From an uncultured Muribaculaceae bacterium (lineage in GTDB: Bacteria; Bacteroidota; Bacteroidia; Bacteroidales; Muribaculaceae): a stretch of DNA of 64,000 nt. Where the stretch lies: the NCBI GenBank assembly GCA_947178505.1, contig CAMWYR010000004.1, positions 1 through 64,000 on the forward strand, in the 5' to 3' direction. Each line of letters starts with the position of its first letter. Position 1 is the first letter of the stretch. The notes below the pieces were generated by a model, which saw only the letters and a list, made by a program, of their open reading frames with translations, was not told the DNA's origin and did no database searches. A program made the translations under genes and the position numbers. Shown one piece after another: positions 34,768-43,725 of the stretch.

Positions 34768-37497
34768 TTATACCTCATTTTCCGTCACGAAATTATGCCG
34801 GCTGAGTATTGAGCTAAGGAAGGGAGATAACTTTGCGTCAAAAGAAAACACTTTGCCATTTTTCTGAATTATTCGCTGGTTATAGGAAATAAGGCAAAGT
34901 CTCTTTTTTGCCCGCGATATGGCCACGTATAGTTTTCGTGCATCCTCACGGCATTGCTCCGGATCAAATTGTGTGGCAAAGAATGGATACACACCATCCA
35001 CGCATCCATAGACAATGACATTCTCAAATTCAAGTCCCTTAGCTTTGTGCACCGTGGCCACGAATATATTCTCGTTAATAACCTTCGAGTCACAAAGATC
35101 CGCTTCCTTGAGTGTATTGAGATCCATAATGTGCGCGGAAAGGTCTTCGTAGAGAGAGCTAACGCGCCCGTGGTGACTCATAAATTCCTTTACATATTTC
35201 AGCACATATTCTACTTTATCGAGTCGTGGCAATCCTTTTGAGATTAAGAATGAATAACTGCGCCTGAGTTCTTCAAGCAAAGGATTGGATGAGTCGTTTA
35301 GTCGCTTGTATAGTATTGTTTTACTAAGTGCATATAATTGCCCATATTTATCAATAAGTTTATCTGCAAAATAAGATGTAGATTGAAAATGTGCAATAAT
35401 TTGCTCTTTTCTTTTAATTATTTCATTCAGACAGTGAGCGGCGAGGTGGTATGTAGCATCGATGTCGGCATCGGCAAGATGAGTGTTCTTCCCAAGCAGT
35501 CCGAAATGCTCGATAAGGCCTCCCAATTTATAATTATGTAGTCTCGGGAAGAGAAGGCGACTTAGTTTCAGAGTGTCGAATCTTGGTCCCATGATATTAC
35601 TCAATTCGTTGATTCCCAATTCCTTTATACAGTTCTGCCGAAGAATATTAAAGTCATATTCTACATTGTGCCCGATGATGACGGCACCTTTTGCGAAGTC
35701 AAGAAACTGCTGAAGGCCCTCTTTCCTATCCAGATGAGGTCTTGATTCATATTCCTTGATAAGAGGATTATCGAGCGTTCCTAATTTTCGGGGAATTTCC
35801 CGACCCGTATGAAGAATGAGATTTAGGGAATCTATTGCTTTGCCCCCGCGATATTTTGTCGCGGCAATCTGCACGATATCATCCTCATATATATTGAGCC
35901 CTGTGGTCTCAGTGTCGAAAATTACTACATCATTCTCACTCCAGGCTTTACTGAAGAGTAAAACGTAGGGGAGTTCCCCGTGGTTGAGAAAGTCGGCGGG
36001 GGAGAGGGCATTCTCTTTCAGAGCCATTACGAAATCTCTTGCGCCGGAGAAAGTCCTGATTATATTCAGTATATACAGAATCCGGGCCCATGACAGATAA
36101 TTCACATCGTCATACACTACATTCAGATGAGAGAGCAATAGTTTTACCTGTGCCGATGAAAAGAGATCTGTTCCGGAAAATTTGAAGTGTGCAACTTTGC
36201 CGAGTGCATTCGACACCATATCTGCCTCAGCATTAGAGCTTACAAGAATGGCAGTGCGTCCGGCCGGATTCCTCAGACATTCCGTCACTGCTATACGGGC
36301 TGCTGAGTTTGAATTCTTACAGTGCCACACTTTCAGATCTCCATATTCCGGAGCAACATCGTTATTGGGTTGCGGAAGAAATTCAGGGTCAGTCTCCAGT
36401 TCGAGCTGCGCATAGTCGTTGAATACGTCGAGGAGGTATTTAGGTGATCGGTAGCATTTATCAAGATGATGCACGTTGGTCCCGCATTTTCGTTTCAGTG
36501 TGTCGAGTGCTGATAGTTTAGCTCCGATAAAAGAATATATAGCCTGCTGTTCATCACCGAGATACATCGTCACGTTATCATCGGCCGATAGCAGATCGAT
36601 TATTGCGAACTGGAGCGGATTCAGATCCTGCACTTCATCTACCTGAATCCACTTATATGCCGGTCGCATATCGGGGCGGTTACTGAGCGTGGAATAGGTG
36701 AGGAGCAGCAGGTCTTCGAAATCGACGAGGTTATGTCTCCTCTTATATGATTCGTATTGGCGGGCTGCTGCCAGAAGCTCTATGAGTTCTCTTGAACCGG
36801 CTGAAAATTGCGTTATGTCCAGGCCGGATGGAGCATGATCATAAAGCCGGACGAGATTTTCAGTAGATACCTCCATACCGGCCTCGAGGCATAGATTGGC
36901 AAACTGCCTCGGGCTGTAGAAGCGCACTGAATGTTCTCGGTCTTTATAGTCGGAGGTATTGTTAAGGATCAGATTCTTAGAGTGACCGAGCCTGTATTGA
37001 GTGAGGAGATGCTGCAGCTGATATATGACGGTAAGTGTAGTTCGTGCTGCGTACGATAGAATAATTTCTTCATCATTCTCATCTGTGTTCCCGCTTTCAT
37101 GCGGTTTAATCTGCTTCCATAATGTGTATAAGACGGAAAAAGCATCCTCCTCATCCATGATTGCACTGCTCTCTGAGATGATCCCGTTCTCGAAAAGAAA
37201 TCTTGAGCAGAACCTATGGATATTTCCGATAAAAAGATCATTGACAGGCTCGGAGCACGACTCTTCAATTCGAGCCTTCATTCCCCTGGCGGCTCTGTTG
37301 GTGAACGTAAGGCATAGCATTTCCTCAGCATTGATACCCGAGGCCAGCGCCCGCTTTACTCTTTCGGCGAGTATATCTGTTTTGCCGCACCCGGCTGAGG
37401 CCAGCACGAGATGATAGCCTGAATCAATTCCTATTACTTTTTTCTGCAGCGCATCTCTCACAATAGGAGATACTCCCTGACAATCGGAAGTCGCCAT
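34768..37497 (-). CDS. UvrD/Rep-type helicase with inserted DnaQ-type exonuclease
   Basis: A 909-residue superfamily 1 helicase. Walker A is ASAGCGKT (33-40), followed by LTFTNRAARGM, Walker B VDEVQD (286-291), motif III GDEQQAIYSF (314-323), motif V TVHKAKGLEF and motif VI YVAISRAKKRL near the C-terminus. Between motif IV and motif V, residues about 520-690 form a DEDDh exonuclease: FDTETTGL (Asp528, Glu530), IIGHNVEYDFNIL (Asp615) and HLADADIDATYHLA (His673, Asp678). All five catalytic residues are present. The combination suggests unwinding coupled to 3'-5' trimming in repair; its true substrate is unknown. HU is the next gene upstream, past a terminator. Confidence 0.93.
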   Translation of the reverse strand: MATSDCQGVSPIVRDALQKKVIGIDSGYHLVLASAGCGKTDILAERVKRALASGINAEEMLCLTFTNRAARGMKARIEESCSEPVNDLFIGNIHRFCSRFLFENGIISESSAIMDEEDAFSVLYTLWKQIKPHESGNTDENDEEIILSYAARTTLTVIYQLQHLLTQYRLGHSKNLILNNTSDYKDREHSVRFYSPRQFANLCLEAGMEVSTENLVRLYDHAPSGLDITQFSAGSRELIELLAAARQYESYKRRHNLVDFEDLLLLTYSTLSNRPDMRPAYKWIQVDEVQDLNPLQFAIIDLLSADDNVTMYLGDEQQAIYSFIGAKLSALDTLKRKCGTNVHHLDKCYRSPKYLLDVFNDYAQLELETDPEFLPQPNNDVAPEYGDLKVWHCKNSNSAARIAVTECLRNPAGRTAILVSSNAEADMVSNALGKVAHFKFSGTDLFSSAQVKLLLSHLNVVYDDVNYLSWARILYILNIIRTFSGARDFVMALKENALSPADFLNHGELPYVLLFSKAWSENDVVIFDTETTGLNIYEDDIVQIAATKYRGGKAIDSLNLILHTGREIPRKLGTLDNPLIKEYESRPHLDRKEGLQQFLDFAKGAVIIGHNVEYDFNILRQNCIKELGINELSNIMGPRFDTLKLSRLLFPRLHNYKLGGLIEHFGLLGKNTHLADADIDATYHLAAHCLNEIIKRKEQIIAHFQSTSYFADKLIDKYGQLYALSKTILYKRLNDSSNPLLEELRRSYSFLISKGLPRLDKVEYVLKYVKEFMSHHGRVSSLYEDLSAHIMDLNTLKEADLCDSKVINENIFVATVHKAKGLEFENVIVYGCVDGVYPFFATQFDPEQCREDARKLYVAISRAKKRLCLISYNQRIIQKNGKVFSFDAKLSPFLSSILSRHNFVTENEV

Positions 37498-37511
37498 ATT
37501 ATTTTTTATAA

Positions 37512-37551
37512 ATACAATATCCCCGCCATCTAAATAGACGAACGGGGATAC
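37512..37551 (-). terminator. Terminator of the HU gene
   Basis: On the minus strand TATCCCCG pairs with CGGGGATA (outer arms about 37518-37525 and 37543-37551) over an 18-nt loop, followed by an AT-rich tail. Confidence 0.5.
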
Positions 37552-37577
37552 ATGTATGGTTCTTGATCTTTGCCCAA

Positions 37578-37853
37578 TTATTTGGCCACGGCCTCCTTGA
37601 AGCTGGGAGCCGGTTTGAAAGTAGGCACTTTGTGAGCAGGAATCACTACTGATGTATTCTTAGTGATATTACGTGCGAGTTTCTCAGCACGTTCCTTGAT
37701 TGCGAATGTGCCGAAACCGCGGAGATACACGTTCTCACCGCTTGCCATGTTGTCTTTGATGACATCCATGAACTTTTCTACGACTGTGAGCACTGCGGAA
37801 CGTTCGAGACCCGTGCTGCGTGCGATTTCATTTACAATGTCTGCCTTGGTCAT
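37578..37853 (-). CDS. HU family DNA-binding protein
   Basis: A 91-residue HU/IHF-type nucleoid protein. The sequence begins MTKADIVNEIARSTGLERSA, has the beta-arm entry GENVYLRGFGTFAIKERAEK, the arm region ARNITKNTSVVIPAHKVPTF and the C-terminal helix SFKEAVAK. It lacks the long C-terminal extensions seen in some Bacteroidetes HU paralogues. It has a long 5' leader of about 100 nt from a candidate promoter. Confidence 0.96.
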   Translation of the reverse strand: MTKADIVNEIARSTGLERSAVLTVVEKFMDVIKDNMASGENVYLRGFGTFAIKERAEKLARNITKNTSVVIPAHKVPTFKPAPSFKEAVAK

Positions 37854-37958
37854 TATGTTAAAGATTTTTTACCCCGTTACGGTATCACCTTCATTATTTT
37901 CAATGTCAGTTAACTGCTGTCAGGGGAGTTGTTTATATGATACCTATGTTTGCGAGTG

Positions 37959-37989
37959 CAAAATTAGGAATTTTTCCTGAATCTACATA
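37959..37989 (-). promoter_or_regulatory. Candidate promoter of the HU gene
   Basis: On the minus strand a -7 TAATTTTG (37959-37966) with a weak -33 (TATG) about 20 nt upstream. A near-palindrome (AGGAAAAATTCCT) lies in the spacer. Confidence 0.45.
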
Positions 37990-38058
37990 ATTCAAATAGA
38001 GAAACTTTTAGGAAAATTTTAATAGTCACTGATTTTACTTTGTAGATTGGCAGTATTG

Positions 38059-38089
38059 TTGGGTAAATGGTAAACTTTTATTAAATTTG
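38059..38089 (+). promoter_or_regulatory. Promoter of the LysM-barrel pair
   Basis: -33 TTG (38059-38061), a 20-nt spacer and -7 TAAATTTG (38082-38089), leaving about 50 nt of leader before the ATG. Confidence 0.6.
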
Positions 38090-38145
38090 TGGAATATTTC
38101 ACTCCGCCACTGCTCCGCGGCTCTCAGGCGTAAGTTATTTATTGA

Positions 38146-40101
38146 ATGAAAACTCCGTTGATTAAAATATCAGTGCTCGGGCTGATGGCGGTCGCCACCA
38201 TATCCGCCGCCGCTGCCAAGTCTCTTCCGGTTGTCGAGATTCTGGGCCATAAATTCTATATGTATGAGGCTAAAAAAGGTGACACTCTTTTCGGAATCGC
38301 TCGCGACAACAAGTGGAATGATGCCGAATTGCAGCGCCTTAATCCACAGGCGCCCTCGCCACTGAAGAAAGGAACAAAAATTTATTATCCGGTGGCCTCT
38401 TCTGATTCGCGGATGATCTCGCCGGGTGATATCTCTTATTCTCCTAAGACATCGCTGACTCATGTAGTAGAGAAGGGTCAGAGCGTCTACAGCATCGCCC
38501 AGATGTATTCAATGCCGGTAGCCACTATCTATGCTCTTAATCCCGAAGCAAGAAACGGAATTAAAATAGGGCAGATTCTTTCATTGCGGAAGACTCCTGA
38601 TTCTATTCCCTCAGATGAGCAGAAGGTCTCGGATGGATTCCATACCATCGCCGAAGGAGAGACAATTAAATCAATTGCGGATGATTACAACACTTCCGTG
38701 GCATCCATTCTGTCGTTGAATCCCGGACTTGCGCGTTCGGGTGTGTCCACGGGAAATGTCATCAAGATGCCCGAGAATGGTGCCGGGCTTGTTGAGGTGA
38801 CTAAGGTCGTGGAGACTCCTGTGATTGAGAATTTCGAATATGTCACTGTGCAGAAGAAGGACACATGGGAGACTATTGGAGAACGTGCCGGTGTTGATGC
38901 CGACTTGCTTGCAAAAGCGAATCCCGATATGAAATTGCTGAAGAAAAATAGTGTCGTGGCCGTGCCTAAAATCGGTTCGGTCAGCGAAGAAGCGGTGGTC
39001 GTCGAGCGCGATGACAGAGAGAATTCAGCGGAAGGTATCCGGGAAATCTATAAGGATATTCACCGCATCTCAGATGTAGGGCGCGAGGCTGATCCGATGA
39101 AAGTCGTTATTGTGGCTGAAACTCCGGCTGCCAGAAAGGATACTGAGTTCATTCGCGGTTTCATTGCGGGGCTTGATAAACTAAAGAATAAGGATCTGAG
39201 GGTGCAACTTAAGGTAATTGATGGATCGCGCAGCGAATCCGGCATTGTTTACGACCTCAAGACTACTGCCCCTGATGTCGTGTTCTTTACCGGCGATAAG
39301 AATTTGCCTGATTATCTGCTGGAGTATGCAGAGTCAAGTCTGACGCCCGTGGTCAATACGTTCGACGTAAGAAGTGAGGATTATCTCACCAATCCTTATA
39401 TCATCCAGCTCCTTACTCCTTCGGCTCTCTTTAATGAGACTGTTGCTGCAAATGCCTTTAAGAAATTCGGAGAAAGGTGTCTCATTTTCCTCGGTCCGGA
39501 GGATGAATCTGATCAACTCGCTGCGGAACTTAAGAAAATATGGAATCCTGAGCGAATCAAATATCTTCCGATGGGTATTGTTGATCCCGCGGGCATGGCA
39601 GAGAAAGACCGATACCTTTTCTATGCCTATACTGTAAAGAAAAATGAAATTGAAAAGACTCTGGAGGAGATTCAGTCTTTCACCGAACTATTTCCTCTCG
39701 CTTCGGTTGCATTACTCGGGCGACCCAACTGGGTGATGTTCGACGATTCTTTAGGTGAGGCATGGCATAAGGTCAATACTTTCATTCCCTCAAGATTCTA
39801 TATCGATGAGAATTCTGCCGAAGCTAAGGATTTCCAGGCCGGTTATAAGCGTCTTTTCAACCGCCAGCCGGTGAAGTCGATTCCACTCTATGCTGCTATG
39901 GGTTACGACACGTCGACTTATTTCATCCCCGGACTTGCTAACGCATCTAATGATATCAGCATGCTGCGTCGGTCGGATAAGACAGTGCAGAGTGAGTTTG
40001 ATCTTAAACGCCTGAGCAACTGGAGCGGTCTGATTAATCCACCGGTCTACTTCGTTAATTTCACTCCGTTTGACACAATAGAAAAGATTGTGATTGAGTA
40101 A
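38146..40101 (+). CDS. LysM protein with periplasmic-binding-protein-like C-terminal half
   Basis: A 651-residue exported protein. After a signal (VLGLMAVATISAAAAKS) come four LysM repeats in the first 290 residues (MYEAKKGDTLFGIARDNKWN, HVVEKGQSVYSIAQMYSMPV, HTIAEGETIKSIADDYNTSV, VTVQKKDTWETIGERAGVDA), which bind peptidoglycan. Residues about 320-650 resemble the type I periplasmic binding / branched-chain amino-acid receptor fold (VIVAETPAARKDTEFIRGFI, DVVFFTGDKNLPDYLLEYAE, and later YAAMGYDTSTYFIPGL). The related LpoA/YraM fold activates penicillin-binding proteins, so a cell-wall regulatory role is a reasonable guess. Its stop overlaps the start of the barrel gene by one base. Confidence 0.88.
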   Translation: MKTPLIKISVLGLMAVATISAAAAKSLPVVEILGHKFYMYEAKKGDTLFGIARDNKWNDAELQRLNPQAPSPLKKGTKIYYPVASSDSRMISPGDISYSPKTSLTHVVEKGQSVYSIAQMYSMPVATIYALNPEARNGIKIGQILSLRKTPDSIPSDEQKVSDGFHTIAEGETIKSIADDYNTSVASILSLNPGLARSGVSTGNVIKMPENGAGLVEVTKVVETPVIENFEYVTVQKKDTWETIGERAGVDADLLAKANPDMKLLKKNSVVAVPKIGSVSEEAVVVERDDRENSAEGIREIYKDIHRISDVGREADPMKVVIVAETPAARKDTEFIRGFIAGLDKLKNKDLRVQLKVIDGSRSESGIVYDLKTTAPDVVFFTGDKNLPDYLLEYAESSLTPVVNTFDVRSEDYLTNPYIIQLLTPSALFNETVAANAFKKFGERCLIFLGPEDESDQLAAELKKIWNPERIKYLPMGIVDPAGMAEKDRYLFYAYTVKKNEIEKTLEEIQSFTELFPLASVALLGRPNWVMFDDSLGEAWHKVNTFIPSRFYIDENSAEAKDFQAGYKRLFNRQPVKSIPLYAAMGYDTSTYFIPGLANASNDISMLRRSDKTVQSEFDLKRLSNWSGLINPPVYFVNFTPFDTIEKIVIE

Positions 40102-40787
40102 TGAGAAAGTATCTTATCCCTGGAGCTCTCAGCCTTATGTCGGCCGTGTGCTGGTGTCCTCTGGCGACCGCTCAATCTCACTATGTATCGAGAGTTTATG
40201 TAGGCGGCCACGCCGGTGTCAACATGTCGCGTGTAGAGTTTACTCCCGGCGTAACGCAGGGGTTAAACACAGGCATGAACGCAGGTTTAAATTTCAGATA
40301 TATCGAGCAGAAACATTTCGGATTTATTGTTGAGCTTAATTGGGAACAACGCGGTTGGAAGGAAGATTTCGAAGAACTTCCCTATAATTATTCTCGTACG
40401 GCTAATTTCATTCAACTCCCGTTTCTGGCACACATTTATTTCGGCAACCGAGGGAAATTTTATATTAATGCCGGGCCTTCTGTCAGTTTCTTCGTCGGAG
40501 AATCAACTAAGACGAATATTGACCTGACCTCAGCCGACAGCAATCCCGACTTTAATTCGACAATTACCTATCAGTGGAAGGAGAAGGTGAATCAGAAGGT
40601 GGACTACGGTATCCAGGGTGGAATAGGTGGAGAATTCAGCATCAACCGCAATAATTCTATCTATCTGGATGCAAGATTCTATTTCGGACTCGCAAATCTT
40701 GTGAAGTCAGGTCGTACGGATCCGATCCGCGGATCAAATCCTATGACAATCTCCATATCAGCAGGCTATTGGTTCAGAGTTAAATAA
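40101..40787 (+). CDS. PorT-type outer-membrane beta-barrel protein
   Basis: A 228-residue outer-membrane barrel with a signal peptide ending PLATAQ. Alternating strands (VYVGGHAGVNMSRVEF, FGFIVELNWEQRGWKE, FYINAGPSVSFFVGE, IYLDARFYFGLANL) end in an aromatic C-terminal strand, ISISAGYWFRVK. This is the OMP_b-brl_2 class often called PorT family; true PorT is part of type IX secretion, but family membership alone does not show that. It is translationally coupled (TAATG) to the LysM protein, which suggests the two work together across the envelope. Confidence 0.85.
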   Translation: MRKYLIPGALSLMSAVCWCPLATAQSHYVSRVYVGGHAGVNMSRVEFTPGVTQGLNTGMNAGLNFRYIEQKHFGFIVELNWEQRGWKEDFEELPYNYSRTANFIQLPFLAHIYFGNRGKFYINAGPSVSFFVGESTKTNIDLTSADSNPDFNSTITYQWKEKVNQKVDYGIQGGIGGEFSINRNNSIYLDARFYFGLANLVKSGRTDPIRGSNPMTISISAGYWFRVK

Positions 40788-40824
40788 ATTCATTGTATGC
40801 AGCCCTGAACCAAGGGGCTAAAAT

Positions 40825-40868
40825 AAATGCCGATGTCGCTTCAATTGCAACATCGGCATTTGTTTTTA
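40825..40868. terminator. Bidirectional terminator
   Basis: AAATGCCGATGT (40825-40836) pairs with ACATCGGCATTT (40850-40861), followed by GTTTTTATC. It sits between the barrel gene and the convergent amylase gene. Confidence 0.8.
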
Positions 40869-40896
40869 TCTAATCTGTGTTCTATATCTTGAATGA

Positions 40897-42333
40897 TTAT
40901 TTCTTTTCAAGGATATAGCTTCTTTCGGGAGCGAGAGCACCCATCAGACGGCCGTTCTTCACCTTGAATTCCTTGCCGTAAACGACATCTTTGTATGTTC
41001 CGTTGGGAAGACCTGTCGGCAGATCGATGAAGTTGGCAGATTTGCTCAGGTTGACCATTGCGGCGCCCTTTTTTCCGCGGTTTACGAGGAGCACCTGACC
41101 GTTGTCGCTGATCTGCACGTCTTCTCTCTGACCATTCATCGCTGTGCGAAATTTATTAACCGCAACCACTTCGGGATGCTTGAACTCGTCATTACCGCGT
41201 GCGCCGAGCACGTTGTTACCATAGTAGTTTGTGCGTGTCGAGCCTGCAGGACGGCTGAAGAAGAGGGGAGTCCCGTTCTGACGTGCTGTCAGGAACACCC
41301 AGCCGACTCTGATCTGATCGTCTGTAAGATGAGCTGATTCGTGTGCATTCGCGTAAGTGTCGTGGCTCTCCACCCATGTGGTGAGGAATTCGGGGGCAGC
41401 CTCGTGATGGAAGCTTTTCAGATCCATGCCTTCGGCTGAATGCTTCTCAAGTGCCTCACGGAGCACCCAGCCGTACCCCGATGCTGTCTGACCGAAATAA
41501 TCGGCATATTCCTTCTCAGGCACATTCTTGTCCTGAAGCACCTCGCCATATACGAAGAGAGAATCATAGGGAATAGCAAGCTTTACGCCCTTCACGGCCT
41601 TACGCCCTGTGGCAACATCCCAGAAGTCGTTCTCCTTGACGCCGGCGGCTGAATCTACAGGATCACTGTGTACGCCGATGTGCTTTGCTGTATCATAACG
41701 GAATCCGCGAACGCCCATACCGATGAGATCATTTACGAACTCCATATAATATTTCTGGAAGTCGGGATTCTCGGTATTCACGTCAGGAAGTCCGCCAGAG
41801 CCCCAGAGCGTGCATTCAAGGCGGTCGTTATAGTCTCTTACAGGATTGAGACCTTGAGTATGGTACATCTTATCGCGGCCTCCGACTGCTTTATAGAAGT
41901 CCTCTGATACGGCATCGATGTCGAACGCCGTATGGTTGGGAAGGACGTCAACAATCACTTTTATCCCGTATTTGGCGGCCGAATCCATCATAGCGACCAT
42001 CTGTTCGCGTGTGCCGAGGATGCTGTTGCCTACTTTCCAGTCGGTGGGCTGATAGTAGTAATACCAGTTACCTTCTGTAACATTGTCATCGAAAATCTTT
42101 TTTCCGCTCCCCTCAGGTGAGTAGCACTGCTGCACAGGAGAGGTCTGGATCATAGTAAATCCGGCATCCTTGATTTCCTTCATGCTTCGTGCCATTTCAG
42201 GGAAATTCCAGCTCCACGCGTGAAGAATTGTCTCTGTGTTCACTGCGTTGGGATTGACGGTGACTCTGTCTTTCGCCACCATAGGGGTCACAGCAAGTGC
42301 AAGTGCCGAGGCTCCAAAGAATAATTTCTTCAT
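40897..42333 (-). CDS. Alpha-amylase family GH13, exported
   Basis: A 478-residue starch-type glycoside hydrolase. The start is set at ATG 42333, giving a signal peptide (MKKLFFGASALALAVTPMVA); upstream in-frame codons are not credible. GH13 motifs: DVLPNHT (region I), nucleophile Asp214 in GFRYDTAKH (region II), acid/base Glu264 in YGEVL (region III) and Asp325 in VESHDTY (region IV). The C-terminal barrel-associated beta domain (VLLVNRGKKGAAMVNLSKS) is present. The simple signal with no lipobox suggests a periplasmic enzyme. No SusC/D partners are nearby. Confidence 0.94.
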   Translation of the reverse strand: MKKLFFGASALALAVTPMVAKDRVTVNPNAVNTETILHAWSWNFPEMARSMKEIKDAGFTMIQTSPVQQCYSPEGSGKKIFDDNVTEGNWYYYYQPTDWKVGNSILGTREQMVAMMDSAAKYGIKVIVDVLPNHTAFDIDAVSEDFYKAVGGRDKMYHTQGLNPVRDYNDRLECTLWGSGGLPDVNTENPDFQKYYMEFVNDLIGMGVRGFRYDTAKHIGVHSDPVDSAAGVKENDFWDVATGRKAVKGVKLAIPYDSLFVYGEVLQDKNVPEKEYADYFGQTASGYGWVLREALEKHSAEGMDLKSFHHEAAPEFLTTWVESHDTYANAHESAHLTDDQIRVGWVFLTARQNGTPLFFSRPAGSTRTNYYGNNVLGARGNDEFKHPEVVAVNKFRTAMNGQREDVQISDNGQVLLVNRGKKGAAMVNLSKSANFIDLPTGLPNGTYKDVVYGKEFKVKNGRLMGALAPERSYILEKK

Positions 42334-42829
42334 TGTTATTACGGTTAACGTTATATGTTTGGTGTAGTTTTCGGGAGGATCTCTCTTATCCAAAATCTTA
42401 TAGTGCGTCGATCTTTTCTTAAGAGACTATTCCTCATTATTTAACGGAGTTTTTTCTATTTAGTTTTGATATATGTTTTAAAATATGAATTGTTTTGGCG
42501 AGGGCGGTGCTTGGTATGGTAGAAAGGCTTAATGGTTCAGGGGCATATGTTAACATAACTTTATCCCATTACGCAGGGCACCTTTTAAATGTTAAAATTG
42601 ATTGTTGTTGCAATTTATTGATAATTACCAATTTGCTTACCTCTAAAATCCGCAGGACCATAAAATTGCACATATTTCTAAATGTGTGCCAATTGCTAAT
42701 AAAAATTAATTCATTGATTATTAGGCAACTTATAGTTGCAATTCACTTATAAATATATTATCTTTGCAATGTAAACAAACAACTGAGAGGTTTTGTTTGA
42801 AATCTCTCGAAAAAAATTAAACCTAAGAC
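42334..42829. other. AT-rich intergenic region between divergent amylase and NlpC/P60 genes
   Basis: About 500 bases with no gene. It holds the clear plus-strand promoter listed next, and several similar TTGCAAT/ATTGCAA-like words between 42600 and 42745 that could be regulator sites. No clean consensus promoter for the amylase was recognised; AAGATTTTG around 42395 is a partial match on the minus strand. Confidence 0.4.
42736..42766 (+). promoter_or_regulatory. Promoter of the NlpC/P60 gene
   Basis: -33 TTGC (42736-42739), a 19-nt gap and -7 TATCTTTG (42759-42766). The leader is about 57 nt. Confidence 0.65.
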
Positions 42830-43447
42830 ATGAATTTTAAAACTCTTTTCACCGGCATCTTTCTTCTCTCTTGTGCGATCGTTTCAAATGCGCAGACTTC
42901 CAATTCTGCCATGAAAGCACATCACCTCGCACATCAGGAACAGCTCGCTAACGTGAAGTCGTCGAAGCTGGATGCATCAGTGGTAAAAGAACTCCTGCAT
43001 AATGATGTCGTTAAGCGTGAAAGTGAAGTTGTCGCTTCTCTTTCCAAAGAGTCTGAGATTCTTGTAAAAGACCTCCTCTCAGAGGCAAACAAGCACATTG
43101 GAAAGCCTTACCGTCACGGCATGAAGGGCCCCAGCGCTTTTGACTGCTCCGGTTTCACAAGCTACGTATACAAGCAGTTTGGCTACTCTATCAGCCCGTC
43201 TTCTCGCGTGCAGTACACTGATGGTGTCTCTATCGACCGTAAGAACCTCCGAAAAGGCGATCTCGTTTTCTTCACCAGCAGAAGCAGCGGCAAGAATGTC
43301 GGTCACGTCGGTATCGTGGTAAAGGCCGATAATGAGACCGGTAATTTCGAATTCATTCACGCAAGCATCAAAGGCGTAAAAATCGACAAATGCGAGGGCT
43401 ATTATGCCAATCGTTATGTCGGTGCAAGAAGAGTGATTACAGAATAA
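42830..43447 (+). CDS. NlpC/P60 family peptidoglycan hydrolase
   Basis: A 205-residue exported cysteine peptidase that would cut peptidoglycan stem peptides. It has a signal peptide ending IVSNAQ, a helical linker, and an NlpC/P60 domain from about residue 80, with catalytic Cys106 (AFDCSGFTSYVYKQFG), His159 (VGHVGIVV) and a third polar residue His177 (EFIHASIKG). It has its own promoter and terminator. Confidence 0.93.
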   Translation: MNFKTLFTGIFLLSCAIVSNAQTSNSAMKAHHLAHQEQLANVKSSKLDASVVKELLHNDVVKRESEVVASLSKESEILVKDLLSEANKHIGKPYRHGMKGPSAFDCSGFTSYVYKQFGYSISPSSRVQYTDGVSIDRKNLRKGDLVFFTSRSSGKNVGHVGIVVKADNETGNFEFIHASIKGVKIDKCEGYYANRYVGARRVITE

Positions 43448-43488
43448 ATTTCTTTTCAAGTCAATAATTAGCTTTCATATATCATACG

Positions 43489-43527
43489 GCGCGACTGTCT
43501 GGGGAAGACCGTCGCGCTTGCTTTTTA
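43489..43527 (+). terminator. Terminator after the NlpC/P60 gene
   Basis: GCGCGAC (43489-43495) pairs with GTCGCGC (43511-43517), with an inner GTCT/AGAC step and a GGGG loop, followed by TTGCTTTTTATC. The 200 bases between it and the next gene show no other clear element. Confidence 0.8.
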
Positions 43528-43725
43528 TCTTTCCGCCACGCTGTCAATCCAGGATATTTTTATATCGCGATGCAACCAACCGGACATCCGATTGTTTTAA
43601 CAATAAGGTATCTCGAATCTCAGTTATCAGATTCTCCCGGCTTTGCCTTCTTTCTGATGCGAGTGATTTAACTTTACCCTTTCTCCTCTATAATTAACAT
43701 TATAAACAATTTAACTTTTAATGCT

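Noticed and set aside
40101-40787. Calling this gene porT as a proven type IX secretion component
   Set aside because: The barrel fold is shared by many Bacteroidetes proteins without a secretion role, and the context is a LysM protein rather than secretion genes.
42334-42393. Twenty extra N-terminal residues on the amylase
   Set aside because: They are charged, non-family sequence ahead of a perfect signal peptide that starts at ATG 42333.
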